DNA of 64,000 bases from Phormidium ambiguum IAM M-71 (GCF_001904725.1 NZ_MRCE01000018.1:62001-126000); one strand, 5' to 3'; positions 1 through 9,899 are shown, numbered from the stretch's first letter. Made by a program: numbers and translations. Notes: generated from the letters alone by a model not told the origin.

Positions 1-381
1 GGCGTTCTCACCCCAGAAATGGTCAAATCAATGGCAAAAGACCCCATTGTTTTTGCAATGGCTAACCCTATTCCCGAAATTCAGCCTGAGTATATAGCCT
101 CAGATGTCGCTGTTATCGCCACAGGTCGCAGTGACTACCCAAACCAAATTAACAACGTCCTAGCCTTTCCCGGCGTATTTCGTGGTGCCCTCGACTGTCG
201 CGCCAGCACCATCACCACCACCATGTACTTAGAAGCTGCTTATGCCATTGCTTCCTTAGTCAGTCCCACAGACCTCAGCCCAGAACAAATCATTCCTTCT
301 GTCTTTGACAAACGAGTTGCAAATGCTGTAGCTAGTGCAGTCCAACAAGCTGCACGCCAAGAAGGAGTTGCTCGTTCTTAA
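1..381 (+). CDS. NAD(P)-dependent malic enzyme, C-terminal fragment
   Basis: The reading frame is open from base 1, so this is only the last 126 codons of a gene that starts upstream. The visible residues (FAMANPIPEIQPEY, ATGRSDYPNQINN, FPGVFRGALD) are the C-terminal NAD-binding domain of the malic enzyme family, which decarboxylates malate to pyruvate while reducing NAD(P). The RSDYPNQINNVLAFPG stretch is highly conserved in this family. The gene is followed by a heptad tandem repeat. Whether it is NAD- or NADP-preferring cannot be told from this part. Family assignment is firm. Confidence 0.92.
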   Translation, partial: GVLTPEMVKSMAKDPIVFAMANPIPEIQPEYIASDVAVIATGRSDYPNQINNVLAFPGVFRGALDCRASTITTTMYLEAAYAIASLVSPTDLSPEQIIPSVFDKRVANAVASAVQQAARQEGVARS

Positions 382-397
382 TATCGCTTAGGCTAAC

Positions 398-427
398 AGT
401 CGGTAGTCGGTAGTCGGTAGTCGGTAT
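398..427. repeat. Heptad tandem repeat (GTCGGTA), four copies
   Basis: The heptamer GTCGGTA is repeated about four times without interruption just after the malic enzyme stop. Seven-base tandem repeats (STRR) are a known feature of filamentous cyanobacterial intergenic DNA. No coding role is seen. Confidence 0.85.
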
Positions 428-537
428 TAGGAGCAACGAAAATTATCATCCTAACCATTACCAATACCGACCAAAACTAAATAATCGACGAGTCTAATAA
501 ATGGGAAAAAGTGCGATCGAAAACTAAATTGATTTCC

Positions 538-897
538 TTACAAAGCTACTGTTTTGACCTGAAAAATTTGCTGATATCTACAGAGAATTTTCTTATACTC
601 TTGTAAATTACCCTGCTCTCTTAAGCGACGTAAATAATTTTCTATCAGTAACCTAGAATCAGCACGCCCCACAGGTTCAACGTGAATATCCACTCCATTG
701 TAAGTAATCACAAAAAACAATCGCATTGCATAGATAGTCGTGAATAATTCTTGATTATCCTGCAATGGGCATACACCATAAAGTAACCCAAAAGTGGGAT
801 GATTTAAATAATTTTCTGTAGTTTCATGGACGTTTGCTCCTGGTGGACTAATCTCATCAAGCAGAGCGTTAAATTTATTTTTGTGGGATATCACCAA
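538..897 (-). CDS. pipX: PipX, PII-interacting coactivator of NtcA
   Basis: The core (ENYLNHPTFGLLYGVCPL, DNQELFTTIYAMRLFFVIT) matches PipX, the small cyanobacterial protein that bridges the PII signal protein and the nitrogen regulator NtcA and so couples 2-oxoglutarate level to transcription. The core is a Tudor-like domain (about residues 28-85) followed by two helices. The product is 119 aa, roughly 30 longer than the usual length of about 90, because the frame starts at TTG (897) or GTG (894) behind an AAGGTGG ribosome-binding site instead of just before the YLNHP motif. No in-frame ATG/GTG/TTG lies closer to the core, although AGGAG and an ATG in another frame do. It is transcribed away from the SDH protease gene. 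Family call is confident, start less so. Confidence 0.85.
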   Translation of the reverse strand: MVISHKNKFNALLDEISPPGANVHETTENYLNHPTFGLLYGVCPLQDNQELFTTIYAMRLFFVITYNGVDIHVEPVGRADSRLLIENYLRRLREQGNLQEYKKILCRYQQIFQVKTVAL

Positions 898-1218
898 AGG
901 AAACCACCTTTTTAATTACTACTAAAGATAGATGCTAGCTGCAAAGCTTAATTGATTTATTGTCCCATCTATTTCACTTAGTAGCAATAGACCAATATTA
1001 ACTTTGTAGAATTAATATGTACTTATTAACCTAAAAAATAAAATAACTTCATAAATTCAATAGTAATTACTCTCCCTAAGATAGCTGCAAAGATCGTCAT
1101 TAAGTACAAACTTAATCTTAACTGCTCAAAGAAGATTTTCTAGATAAGCTTATAGATAGAATTTATATTTTCTCAAATTTGGAACAATATTACATAAACT
1201 TGTTTTTTAGTATCACCA
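898..1218. other. Divergent intergenic region, no feature recognised
   Basis: This AT-rich spacer separates the divergent pipX-like and SDH-protease genes and should hold both promoters. I looked for GTA-N8-TAC (NtcA) motifs here and found none. No RNA gene or coding frame is apparent. Confidence 0.5.
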
Positions 1219-2106
1219 ATGAATTTTAGCTTCTTCGACATATTCTGGGTAATTTTGTTATTATCATCGCTCCAACCAATTTGGCAACGCCGCCGAGTAG
1301 AATTTCAGCGTATCCAAACCATTAAGGACTTTGAAAGACAACGGAACAGTCGGGCAATTTTACTAATTCATCGCCAAGAATCTATCAATTTTTTAGGCAT
1401 TCCTTTATCCCGCTATATTACAATTGAAGACTCAGAACAAGTGTTACGTGCCATTCGCTTAACACCGCCAGAAACACCTATTGACCTAATTTTGCATACA
1501 CCAGGCGGATTAGTTTTAGCTACAGAACAAATAGCTAGAGCTTTAATTCGTCATCCATCTAAAGTTACTGTTTTTGTGCCTCATTATGCTATGAGTGGCG
1601 GTACAATGTTGGCATTAGCAGCTGATGAAATTGTGATGGATGCTAATGCTGTTTTAGGCCCAGTCGATCCCCAATTAGGCAATTTTCCCGCAGCTAGCAT
1701 CCTGAAAGTGGTAGCAGATAAGCCGATTAGCGAAGTAGACGATCAAACATTAATCATGGCAGATTTGTCTGGTAAAGCAATTAACCAAGTGCAAAAATTT
1801 GTGCGAACTTTACTCAAAGACAATATTCCCAAACAGAAAGTTTCTCAGGAAAATATTGAACCGATTGTTGAGGCTTTAACTACGGGAAAAGTTACTCATG
1901 ATTATCCAATTACCGTAGAAGAAGCTACGGAATTAGGTTTACCAATTACTGTTGGCTTGCCGAACGCTATTTACAATTTAATGGAATTGTATCCCCAATC
2001 TCAGGGGGGCAAACCTTCCGTAATGTATATTCCTATGCCTTACGAAAATCGTCCAGCCTTACCTGAACCAAAAGGCAGACCTTTACCGGAAAATGGTCAA
2101 ATTTAA
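1219..2106 (+). CDS. SDH-type (Clp-fold) membrane-anchored serine protease
   Basis: A 295-aa protein of the serine dehydrogenase proteinase family (SDH_sah), which shares the Clp/crotonase fold and relates to signal-peptide-peptidase-like enzymes. An N-terminal hydrophobic segment (about residues 4-20) is followed by charged residues, suggesting a single membrane anchor with the protease domain in the cytoplasm. The HTPGGLVLATEQIA segment gives the oxyanion glycine pair, and AMSGGTMLALAADEIVMD contains the candidate nucleophilic Ser; the conserved GPVDPQLG follows. It stands alone, with a hairpin (2171-2206) after it. Substrate unknown; possibly membrane-protein quality control (inference). 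Confidence 0.85.
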   Translation: MNFSFFDIFWVILLLSSLQPIWQRRRVEFQRIQTIKDFERQRNSRAILLIHRQESINFLGIPLSRYITIEDSEQVLRAIRLTPPETPIDLILHTPGGLVLATEQIARALIRHPSKVTVFVPHYAMSGGTMLALAADEIVMDANAVLGPVDPQLGNFPAASILKVVADKPISEVDDQTLIMADLSGKAINQVQKFVRTLLKDNIPKQKVSQENIEPIVEALTTGKVTHDYPITVEEATELGLPITVGLPNAIYNLMELYPQSQGGKPSVMYIPMPYENRPALPEPKGRPLPENGQI

Positions 2107-2170
2107 CTGTACATAATTTTAGGCTTTTTACTTTGTCCTACAAGCTACAAGATGCTGAATTCAAAGGGAT

Positions 2171-2206
2171 AAAGGGTGAGAGAATATTAACATCTTACCC
2201 TTTTCT
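2171..2206 (+). terminator. Hairpin followed by pyrimidine run
   Basis: A 10-bp stem, AAAGGGTGAG paired with CTTACCCTTT with one G-T wobble, has a 13-nt loop and runs into a T/C-rich tract. It is placed to end transcription of the protease gene. The T-run is imperfect. Confidence 0.5.
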
Positions 2207-2233
2207 CTTTCCTTTTTTTCTGGAGTATTAATC

Positions 2234-3721
2234 ATGACACAAACCAAAAAATTAACCATTAAAAAGAAAAGATTATCTGCAAAACTGTTATTTGAAAGAG
2301 TGATGGCTGCGATCGCCATAACCAACCTCACCTTAGTTATATTTGATTTAACATACATACCCTGGCGAAATTTCTGGCTACAAGGCAATATCAGAGTAAG
2401 TACTTTAACAATTAAAGTTCCTTTACCTCCTATTACTAAATGGTACGATCCAGTTAAAGGAATTGAACCTAATAGAGATACACAACGTTATCTAAATACA
2501 GTAAATCAACTAGAAAAAAAAATATTAGAAGCTGGATTACAATCAACTGAAGTGACAAGTTTGCTAGCAGACTTGCGCCTGCAAAGTATAGAAATAATCG
2601 ACACCAATCCTTTTGTCATTGCCAACAAAACAGGAACGCTAGAAAAAATCAAAAATCGGATGCGTCAGCATCTTGATAATGAATCGGCAAAAGATGCGTT
2701 TCAGGAATTTTGGAGTTATGGCTTTTTATCTAAAAGAGATTGGCAACAAGAGTTAGCTTATTTTAGAACCGAAATTCAACCTTTATTTGAAACTAATTAC
2801 TTCCGTCCCATTGGCGAAGATGGCAGACCAGTTGACTTTTTCTTTAAATATATTGATAGGATATTTTTTCTAATTTTTAGTATTGAATTAATCGCCAGAG
2901 TAATTTACATTAGCCGTACCTATAAAAGTGTAAGTTGGCGCGAAGCAATTCTTTGGAGATGGTATGACATATTTTTGCTGTTACCGTTTTGGCGCTTTTT
3001 AAGAGCTATTTCAGTTTACATGAGACTACAAGATTGTGAAATTCCAAGTTTTAATAAGTTACAACGAAGAATCAACCAAATTTTCATTGCCAATTTTGCT
3101 GAAGAAATTATTGAAGTGGTCATAGTAGGAGTAATTGAGCAAATGAAAAATTCAATTCGGCGAGGAGATTTAAATAATTGGTTAATTAGCAACCAAAATC
3201 GACCTTATATTGACTTGAATAATATTGATGAAATAGCAGAACTGAGTAACATAGTAGTCAAATTATCTATTTACCGAATTTTGCCGAAAGTGCAGCCAGA
3301 AATAGAAGCGTTACTTCAGCATAATATAGAAAGTGTATTGCAAAACTTACCAGCTTATCGCAATTTGCAAACCATTCCGGGATTAGCTAATTTACCCAAA
3401 CAATTAACAGAAAAATTAGTGGTAGAGATTTCCCAAGCTACATATCAAGGTTTAACATCAGCGATCGAAGATCCAGTAAGCGCTAAACTATCTGGAAAAT
3501 TGGTAAATAAATTAGGAGAAGCGATCGCGCAGGAAATGAAAAACCAACATACAATAGAAAAAATTCAGAGCTTACTGATTGATATGCTCGAAGAAATCAA
3601 AATAAATTACGTTGAACGCCTATCTCAAGAAGATATGGAACAAATTATTGAACAAACCAGACAACTGCGCCAAAGAACTGAACCGAAAGCAGTAGAAATA
3701 ATTCCCTATAAGCGAATCTGA
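2234..3721 (+). CDS. Conserved membrane protein of unknown function
   Basis: A 495-aa protein I cannot assign to a named family. A hydrophobic segment (about 22-45) follows a very basic N-terminus. A soluble loop of about 150 residues comes next, then a membrane pair (about 203-230 and 240-262) with RIFFLIFSIELIARVIYI and WRWYDIFLLLPFWRFLRAI, whose Arg-rich spacing recalls the voltage-sensor-like part of ion-channel proteins without a recognisable pore. The C-terminal 220 residues are predicted amphipathic helices. ATG 2234 has GGAG about nine bases upstream. Role unknown; a channel-related membrane protein is a guess only. Confidence 0.7.
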   Translation: MTQTKKLTIKKKRLSAKLLFERVMAAIAITNLTLVIFDLTYIPWRNFWLQGNIRVSTLTIKVPLPPITKWYDPVKGIEPNRDTQRYLNTVNQLEKKILEAGLQSTEVTSLLADLRLQSIEIIDTNPFVIANKTGTLEKIKNRMRQHLDNESAKDAFQEFWSYGFLSKRDWQQELAYFRTEIQPLFETNYFRPIGEDGRPVDFFFKYIDRIFFLIFSIELIARVIYISRTYKSVSWREAILWRWYDIFLLLPFWRFLRAISVYMRLQDCEIPSFNKLQRRINQIFIANFAEEIIEVVIVGVIEQMKNSIRRGDLNNWLISNQNRPYIDLNNIDEIAELSNIVVKLSIYRILPKVQPEIEALLQHNIESVLQNLPAYRNLQTIPGLANLPKQLTEKLVVEISQATYQGLTSAIEDPVSAKLSGKLVNKLGEAIAQEMKNQHTIEKIQSLLIDMLEEIKINYVERLSQEDMEQIIEQTRQLRQRTEPKAVEIIPYKRI

Positions 3722-3886
3722 ACCCAATTAATCCAACGTAAACAAGACTTTAGGTAATTCGTAAGTTAGAATACAATCAAGACGGCGAGCCAGTGAAAGT
3801 ACAACCAAGAAGTCTTCTGAAAGAAGAGTAAATCCTAAAGCTAGCTTGGTAAAACTGGCACTATCTCTCTTCTAGAGAGCAGGAAA

Positions 3887-3954
3887 GTAGGGGCGGGTTT
3901 AGCAAATATGTTTGCGTTTCCTACAGATAATCTCTCAGCAAAACCCGCCCCTAC
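3887..3954. repeat. Palindromic repeat GTAGGGGCGGGTTT...AAACCCGCCCCTAC
   Basis: Two perfectly complementary 14-base arms (3887-3900 and 3941-3954) flank a 40-base centre. Partial copies of the arm occur elsewhere in the window (AGGGGCGGGTTAAG near 11043 and TAAACCCGCCCCTACTAAA near 12850), so this is a dispersed intergenic repeat, not a gene-specific signal. Confidence 0.8.
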
Positions 3955-4021
3955 GTAATCGGTTCCCCTAATCCTCAGATATCAACTGTGGGATTTTGTT
4001 GAAGGAAAATTCTTTCATGGG

Positions 4022-4048
4022 AAGTGGGTATTTGTCCCACTTTTTTTT
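4022..4048 (+). terminator. Intrinsic terminator or attenuator before rimP
   Basis: AAGTGGG and CCCACTT form a 7-bp stem around a TATTTGT loop, followed directly by eight T's. It ends 4 bases before the rimP Shine-Dalgarno (GGAG, 4052-4055). As no gene precedes it for 300 bases, it looks like an attenuator in the rimP leader rather than the end of another gene (inference). Confidence 0.65.
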
Positions 4049-4062
4049 ATTGGAGTTGACGG

Positions 4063-4524
4063 ATGACTCATCCTTTAGTACCACAAATCATCGAAATAGC
4101 TAACCCCATTGCTGAAGCCTTAAACTTAGAAGTTGTGGGAGTAGTATTTCATACTAACCAAAGCCCCCCCGTGTTGCGAGTGGACATTCGTAACCCTGTG
4201 CAAGACACAAGTTTAGATGACTGCGAACGGATGAGTCGGGCTTTAGAAACCAGTTTAGATGCTACAGATATCATTCCAGACGCTTACGTATTGGAAATTT
4301 CCAGTCCCGGAATTTCTCGCCATCTATCCAGCGATAGAGAGTTTATTTCTTTTAAAGGATTTACAGTACTTGTCAACACATCTGAACCTTATGAAGGTAA
4401 GAGTGAGTGGCGAGGAAAACTGATCAAGCGAGATGACACATCAGTTTACTTGAACCAAAAAGGACGGGCTTTTGCTATTCCTCGCCCCTTAATTACTAGG
4501 GTGCAACTGGAAGAAAAAGAGTAA
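4063..4524 (+). CDS. rimP: Ribosome maturation factor RimP
   Basis: A 153-aa protein of normal RimP length that assists 30S subunit assembly. The N-terminal alpha/beta domain (about 1-80) carries the LRVDIRNP and [13 protein letters not shown] segments, then [12 protein letters not shown], the family signature, and a C-terminal SH3-like barrel (about 88-150; [15 protein letters not shown]). It is first in the rimP-nusA-ylxR-infB order conserved across bacteria. GGAG lies 8 bases before the ATG. The terminator-like hairpin just upstream could control expression of the whole cluster. Confidence 0.95.
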   Translation: MTHPLVPQIIEIANPIAEALNLEVVGVVFHTNQSPPVLRVDIRNPVQDTSLDDCERMSRALETSLDATDIIPDAYVLEISSPGISRHLSSDREFISFKGFTVLVNTSEPYEGKSEWRGKLIKRDDTSVYLNQKGRAFAIPRPLITRVQLEEKE

Positions 4525-4691
4525 CAAATTTTGATTTCTGAATTCCCTATCCAAACTGTCGCAAATTGAAAGGAAAGCTGGGGAATCGATCGCGCAGCGT
4601 GCTGTAAACATATCACGTCGCACCATCACCAATCAAAAAATTTACCGACAAACCATCATTGCAGACAAACACATTAGGAGGCTTTTGACTT

Positions 4692-5996
4692 GTGACGATC
4701 GTTAAATTACCTGGACTAAAAGACCTAATAGAAAGCATTAGTCGAGAACGTAACTTACCCAAACACGCCGTTAAAGAAGCATTGCGCGAAGCACTTCTCA
4801 AAGGTTACGAACGTTATCGACGCACACAAAGCATGGATAAACGACACTTTGATGACAACTACTTCGACAATTTAGAAGTCGAACTAGATGTCGAAGAAGA
4901 AGGCTTTCGGGTTCTGGCTACCAAAAGCATAGTCGAAAAAGTTACCAACCCCGACCATGAAATCGCCCTTGATGAAGTCAAAGAAGTCGTTGAAGAAGCT
5001 CAACTCAGCGATACCGTAGTATTGGATGTCACCCCAGATCAAGGTGAATTTGGGCGGATGGCAGCGATTCAAACTAAACAAGTATTGTCGCAAAAACTGC
5101 GAGATCAGCAACGTAAATTAATCCAAGAAGAATTTCAAGACTTAGAAGGAACCGTCTTACAAGCCAGAGTCTTGCGGTTTGAACGACAATCAGTAATCCT
5201 AGCTGTCACTAGTAATTTTGGTCAACCGGAAGTTGAAGCTGAACTACCGAAACGGGAACAATTACCCAACGACAACTACCGCGCTAATGCCACCTTTAAA
5301 GTATTCCTGAAAAAAGTTCGGGAAGGCCCGCAAAGAGGCCCTCAACTGCTAGTATCCAGAGCATCTGCCGGATTAGTAGTTTATTTATTCGCTAACGAAG
5401 TTCCCGAAATTGAAGATGAAGTGGTACGGATAGTTGCCGTAGCGAGGGAGGCTAACCCGCCCTCACGTTCTCTTGGCCCCCGGACTAAAATAGCAGTAGA
5501 CACTCTAGAAAGAGACGTAGACCCTGTTGGTGCTTGTATTGGTGCGAGAGGTTCGCGGATTCAAGTAGTAGTTAACGAGTTACGAGGAGAGAAAATCGAC
5601 GTAATTCGTTGGTCGCCCGACCCGGCAACTTACATTCAAAATTCCCTCAGTCCAGCTAGAGTAGAAGAAGTGCGGTTAGTTAACCCCGAAGGTCGGCAAG
5701 CGCACATTCTGGTGACAGAAGATCAGCTAAGTTTAGCGATCGGAAAAGAAGGACAAAACGTTCGTCTCGCAGCCCGGTTAACAGGTTGGAAAATCGATAT
5801 TAAAGATATTGCCAAGTACGATGCAGCTGCGGAAGACCAAAAAATCGCTGAAGCATTAGCCCAAGGACAAGCAGCCAGCATTGCTCCAGATATAGAAAGA
5901 GAAGATGGCATCAGAATCTACAGTTTGGATGGTGATACAGAAGAAACCGACTACGATGAAGAAACATCTGTCCCAGAAGATGAAGAAACCGCGTGA
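4692..5996 (+). CDS. nusA: Transcription termination/antitermination factor NusA
   Basis: A 434-aa NusA that binds RNA polymerase and nascent RNA to modulate pausing, termination and antitermination. The N-terminal polymerase-binding domain (about 1-125) is followed by an S1 domain (about 130-200) and tandem KH domains (about 225-345; DPVGACIGARGSRIQ and SLAIGKEGQNVRLAARLTGW). The tail is very acidic (DEETSVPEDEET) and lacks the repeats of E. coli NusA, as is usual in cyanobacteria. Translation starts at GTG 4692, 10 bases after AGGAGG. The stop overlaps the ylxR start in a GTGA arrangement, so the two are translationally coupled. Confidence 0.96.
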   Translation: MTIVKLPGLKDLIESISRERNLPKHAVKEALREALLKGYERYRRTQSMDKRHFDDNYFDNLEVELDVEEEGFRVLATKSIVEKVTNPDHEIALDEVKEVVEEAQLSDTVVLDVTPDQGEFGRMAAIQTKQVLSQKLRDQQRKLIQEEFQDLEGTVLQARVLRFERQSVILAVTSNFGQPEVEAELPKREQLPNDNYRANATFKVFLKKVREGPQRGPQLLVSRASAGLVVYLFANEVPEIEDEVVRIVAVAREANPPSRSLGPRTKIAVDTLERDVDPVGACIGARGSRIQVVVNELRGEKIDVIRWSPDPATYIQNSLSPARVEEVRLVNPEGRQAHILVTEDQLSLAIGKEGQNVRLAARLTGWKIDIKDIAKYDAAAEDQKIAEALAQGQAASIAPDIEREDGIRIYSLDGDTEETDYDEETSVPEDEETA

Positions 5997-6301
5997 AACC
6001 TAACTATCGACGTTGTATCAGTTGCCGAAAAGTAGATTTAAAGTCAAATTTTTGGCGAATTGTCAGAGTCTATCCCTCACGGCAGGTACAATTAGATTGG
6101 GGCATGGGGCGATCGGCTTATCTTTGTCCTCAAGCAACTTGTCTGGAAACAGCACAGAAAAAAAATCGCTTGGGTAAAACATTAAGAGCAACCGTACCCC
6201 CAGAGCTATATCAAGCCTTATGGCAACGTTTATCCAACCAGCCTGAAATAGCGAATCCTACGTCCACAAAACAGCCAACATCCGAATCAAAGATAGATTG
6301 A
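5993..6301 (+). CDS. ylxR: YlxR family (DUF448) RNA-binding protein
   Basis: A 102-aa protein with the YlxR/RnpM hallmark, YRRCISCRKVDLKSNFWRIV followed by a GMGRSAYLCP motif. Family members are small nucleic-acid-binding proteins always found between nusA and infB; a B. subtilis member modulates RNase P. It starts at GTG 5993 inside the end of nusA (4-base overlap). The C-terminal 25 residues are Ser/Thr/Pro-rich and probably disordered. The L7Ae-like gene that follows ylxR in Firmicutes is absent. Confidence 0.92.
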   Translation: MKPNYRRCISCRKVDLKSNFWRIVRVYPSRQVQLDWGMGRSAYLCPQATCLETAQKKNRLGKTLRATVPPELYQALWQRLSNQPEIANPTSTKQPTSESKID

Positions 6302-6756
6302 GGCACTGAGTAATCCCCCAAAAATATCTATATTAAAAATGGAAAATGGAGGACAATCAGTAGCCTCACGCCATGCGATCGGATGCCAGAATAGTAAAAA
6401 GTCATAATAAAACAACATAAAGAAACATAAGGAGTTAAAAAATCAGCAATAAAAATCACCGATAAGAAAAATTTAGTGCAACATTAGAAGAGTAGGTGTG
6501 AAGCGTGTGCAAGCGCCTTGGAATCATCCGAGTATTTGACGCACGCAGGTAAAAACAACTAACTTAGGAGTTGGATCTGATTTATTCACGTATATCAGAA
6601 GCCAGAGTCGAGTAAAAGCGAAACCAGTTTTTCCTTGACAGCACCAACACTATTTGAACTCCGCCAAAGGAGGCAGCGTTCCAATGATGTAAACAAATAT
6701 CAAAAGCAGTGGTTCCTAAAGATTGACCACTGGTAGGATTCAAGGGGAAAGCGTGG
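6302..6756. other. Long spacer between ylxR and infB
   Basis: These 455 bases carry no supported gene. The stretch near 6500-6545 is G/C-richer than the rest and could fold, but I cannot define a structure. The only frame across it (minus strand, 6582-6770) overlaps the infB start and has no recognisable features. It may be a 5' untranslated region of infB with its own promoter. Confidence 0.4.
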
Positions 6757-9700
6757 ATGAACAACGGCAAAGTCAGAATTTACGAGTTATCACGGGAATT
6801 GAATTTGGAAAATAAGGATATCCTTGCTATTTGCGACCAGCTGCGAATTCCGGTAAAAAGCCATAGCAGCACTATTCCAGACGCGGATGCAGAACGCATT
6901 CGTACAGCGGCAGAAAAATATACTGCCCAGCATTCTTCGCCAAATAAAGAGTTAATGAATCGCGTCTCAACATCAAGTTCTAGAAATAACCCCAATACAC
7001 AAGCAAGCGCTAATGCGCCACACACAGCTTCGGGAGCTAAACCAATGGCTCCCAAAAAACAACAGATTTTAGGAATTCGCCAGCATCAGGAGATCTCCAA
7101 CAACAATCCAGTTAAGCCACAGGGGGCAGCAGTTGCCATTCCCCCCAAATCACCAGTGAACAATCAGCCAACGCAGTCATCCGTAAAACCGACAGCACCC
7201 AACAAACCAGTGCGTCCCAGTCCTCAACAAGAAACAACTGCTAAGCAAGGAGAAGGGAACCAGGACATAGAGGATGGAAATCAACCTAAACAGTCGAAAA
7301 ATCCACCCTCTAATGCTTCGGTAGCACCGAAACCCAAGCTGGTTGAACCACCTTCGAGACCAAGTGCGGCTAGCCCAAACGCACCAACATTGCCGAGCCA
7401 AAATCGGCCTCAGCCTCAACAAGCACAGACCGTTGAGCAAGGGAAAACAGACCAACCGAAGAGCGAGCAACCAAGGAAGAAACCCAAACCAGTAGGGCAA
7501 CCGCAGCGCGATCGACAAGACAGGCCAGAAAAAGTTGCCGCTGGGGAAAAACCAAATCGACCAGCCGCAGTTGCAGCACCCATACCCGCCATCCCAGAAC
7601 TGCAACGTCCCAAACCACCAGTTCGGCCAACCGCTCCCGCAGCGTTGAAATCCCCTGGTAGAGGTGTTGTTGGCGAAGATATAGAACCAGCAATAATAGA
7701 TGAAGATTTAGATGGCAATGGCAAACCACGCAGCAAGCCAGATAAAGAACTGAAGCGACCAACTGCCATCCCGCCCCGGACAGCACCGAAGAAAAAGAAA
7801 TGGGAAGAAGAAGAAGAAGAACAACCGCAAAAGGCAGCGAAGCTGGCTGGTAAGGGTAAACGCAGCAAGCAAATTATTGATGAAGACGAGATTGATTTTG
7901 ACGATCCAGAACTCGATGCTTTAGCTCCAGCAATTCAAGTGAGTTTGTCTGTAGCTCGGCCACCAAAACCAAAAGCAGCCAAACCAGCACAACCAACACC
8001 AGTTGCCAGCGTGCCAACAACCAGAGCTAAACCATCACGAGATGGCGGTTCTAATCGAGGCGCGAACAACAGACGCAATCGAGAAGAAGCAGTACCAGAA
8101 CGGGTACAAAAGCTAGTCTTAACAGGCAATATGACCGTGCAGGAACTAGCCGCAGCTTTGGGAATAGCAGAAACGGAAATCATCAGAAAGTTATTCATGA
8201 AGGGAATAGCCGTTAATCTGACCCAAAACTTGGATATGGCTACCACGACAATGGTGGCAACTGAACTGGGTGTAGAAGTAGAAACGGCGCAAAAGCAATC
8301 AGAAGCTACCAAGGGTAGCGAGATGATTGATGCAGAAGATTTGGAATACCTAGAGCGTCGTCCTCCTGTTGTTACCATTATGGGTCACGTAGACCACGGT
8401 AAAACTAGCTTGTTGGATGCTATCCGCGCCAGCAAAGTGGCACAGGGTGAAGCAGGTGGAATTACCCAACATATTGGTGCTTACCATGTAGATGTCCAGC
8501 ATAACGAGGAAACTCAACAGGTAGTATTCTTGGATACTCCTGGTCACGAAGCCTTTACCGCAATGCGGGCAAGGGGAGCTAGAGTGACGGATATTGCGAT
8601 CTTAGTGGTAGCTGCCGATGATGGGGTACAACCACAGACAGTAGAAGCGATTAGTCACGCCAAAGCTGCGGAAGTGCCGATCTTGGTAGCAATTAACAAA
8701 ATTGATAAACCAGATGCTCAGCCCGATCGCGTTAAACAAGAATTAACCGAATTTGGTTTAGTCCCAGAAGAATGGGGCGGCGAAACTATTATGGTGCCAG
8801 TGAGTGCCATCCAAAAAGAAAACTTGGATACACTCCTCGAAATGATTCTCCTGATCGCGGAAGTCGATGAAAATCTCTTAGCTAACCCCAATCGGGCCGC
8901 TAAAGGTACTGTAATTGAAGCTAACTTGGATAAATCCAGAGGCCCCGTCGCTACTCTGTTAGTCCAAAATGGTACTCTACAAGTTGGTGATATCCTCGTA
9001 GCCGGATCTGCCTTTGGTAAAGTCCGGGCAATGGTGGACGATCGAGGTCAGCGTGTCGAAGCCGCAACACCATCCTTCGCCGTAGAAGTACTAGGTTTAG
9101 GCGATGTTCCCGCAGCTGATGATGAGTTTGAAGTCTACCAAGATGAAAAGAAAGCCAGAGCTATTGCTCAAGCACGCGCTGACCAACAACGGCAATCTCG
9201 CTTGATGCGCGGTGTAACTCTCACCACCCTCTCGGCGCAAGCTCAAGAAGGAGAACTCAAAGAACTCAACTTGATCTTAAAAGCAGACGTTCAAGGTTCT
9301 CTAGAAGCGATTATCGGCTCTTTACAACAACTGCCGCAAAATCAGGTACAGATTCGCATCTTGTTAGCTGCACCAGGGGAAGTTACCCAAACAGACGTTG
9401 ACTTAGCCGCAGCAAGTAATGCCGTAATTATTGGCTTTAACACTACTCTAGCTAGTGGCGCACGCCAAGCTGCTGACCAAGCAGGTGTTGATGTCCGCGA
9501 GTACAACATTATCTACAAACTCTTGGAAGATATCCAAGGGGCAATGGAAGGTTTGTTGGAACCAGAGTTGGTGGAAGAACCTCTTGGTCAAGTCGAAGTT
9601 CGTGCCGTCTTCCCTGTGGGTCGAGGTGCAGTCGCTGGTTGTTACATTCAATCTGGTAAGGTGATCCGTAACTGCAAAGTCCGGGTACGCCGCAATAACC

Positions 9701-9876
9701 AAGTGGTTTTTGAAGGCTCTTTGGATTCCTTGAAACGGATGAAAGAAGACGCTAAAGAAGTCAATGCCGGATTTGAGTGCGGTGTCGGCATCGATAAGTT
9801 CAACGACTGGCAAGAAGGTGACATTATCGAAGCTTACCGCATGGTTACAAAACGCCGGACTTTGACGGGTAATTAG
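6757..9876 (+). CDS. infB: Translation initiation factor IF-2
   Basis: A 1039-aa IF-2, the GTPase that delivers initiator tRNA to the ribosome. The N-terminal IF2_N helix bundle (about 1-50) is followed by a very long Pro/Lys/Ala/Gln-rich linker (about 55-440), a second IF2_N motif (about 445-500) and the GTPase domain with GHVDHGKT (about 544), DTPGHEAF (G3) and NKID (G4). The beta-barrel domains II and IV and the C2 domain with [19 protein letters not shown] complete it. The long linker is normal for cyanobacteria. ATG 6757 is 9 bases after AAGGGG. It closes the nusA-ylxR-infB cluster. Confidence 0.97.
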   Translation: MNNGKVRIYELSRELNLENKDILAICDQLRIPVKSHSSTIPDADAERIRTAAEKYTAQHSSPNKELMNRVSTSSSRNNPNTQASANAPHTASGAKPMAPKKQQILGIRQHQEISNNNPVKPQGAAVAIPPKSPVNNQPTQSSVKPTAPNKPVRPSPQQETTAKQGEGNQDIEDGNQPKQSKNPPSNASVAPKPKLVEPPSRPSAASPNAPTLPSQNRPQPQQAQTVEQGKTDQPKSEQPRKKPKPVGQPQRDRQDRPEKVAAGEKPNRPAAVAAPIPAIPELQRPKPPVRPTAPAALKSPGRGVVGEDIEPAIIDEDLDGNGKPRSKPDKELKRPTAIPPRTAPKKKKWEEEEEEQPQKAAKLAGKGKRSKQIIDEDEIDFDDPELDALAPAIQVSLSVARPPKPKAAKPAQPTPVASVPTTRAKPSRDGGSNRGANNRRNREEAVPERVQKLVLTGNMTVQELAAALGIAETEIIRKLFMKGIAVNLTQNLDMATTTMVATELGVEVETAQKQSEATKGSEMIDAEDLEYLERRPPVVTIMGHVDHGKTSLLDAIRASKVAQGEAGGITQHIGAYHVDVQHNEETQQVVFLDTPGHEAFTAMRARGARVTDIAILVVAADDGVQPQTVEAISHAKAAEVPILVAINKIDKPDAQPDRVKQELTEFGLVPEEWGGETIMVPVSAIQKENLDTLLEMILLIAEVDENLLANPNRAAKGTVIEANLDKSRGPVATLLVQNGTLQVGDILVAGSAFGKVRAMVDDRGQRVEAATPSFAVEVLGLGDVPAADDEFEVYQDEKKARAIAQARADQQRQSRLMRGVTLTTLSAQAQEGELKELNLILKADVQGSLEAIIGSLQQLPQNQVQIRILLAAPGEVTQTDVDLAAASNAVIIGFNTTLASGARQAADQAGVDVREYNIIYKLLEDIQGAMEGLLEPELVEEPLGQVEVRAVFPVGRGAVAGCYIQSGKVIRNCKVRVRRNNQVVFEGSLDSLKRMKEDAKEVNAGFECGVGIDKFNDWQEGDIIEAYRMVTKRRTLTGN

Positions 9877-9899
9877 GGAAAATGTAAAGTTTTTGATAG

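Larger units (their letters stand above)
3722..4062. other. Leader region upstream of rimP with two inverted repeats
   Basis: This 341-base stretch has no supported coding frame. It holds a long perfect inverted repeat (3887-3954) and, just before the rimP ribosome-binding site, a terminator-like hairpin (4022-4048). A short CTCTCT/AGAGAG hairpin lies near 3864-3878. It may be the untranslated leader of the rimP-nusA-infB cluster. Confidence 0.5.

Noticed and set aside
898-1218. NtcA box upstream of pipX
   Set aside because: I looked for GTA-N8-TAC in this spacer and found only partial matches.
3722-3886. SRP RNA, 6S or Yfr-type RNA upstream of rimP
   Set aside because: None of the conserved sequence blocks I know for these RNAs is present; only short unremarkable stems.
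6582-6770. 62-aa minus-strand frame upstream of infB
   Set aside because: It overlaps the infB start, has no ribosome-binding site and shows no recognisable protein pattern.
7177-8378. Several long minus-strand open frames opposite the infB linker
   Set aside because: They are mirror frames of the Pro/Ala/Lys-rich infB linker, with Cys/Leu/Trp-rich or Ser/Gly-rich products of no family; the plus-strand gene is certain.
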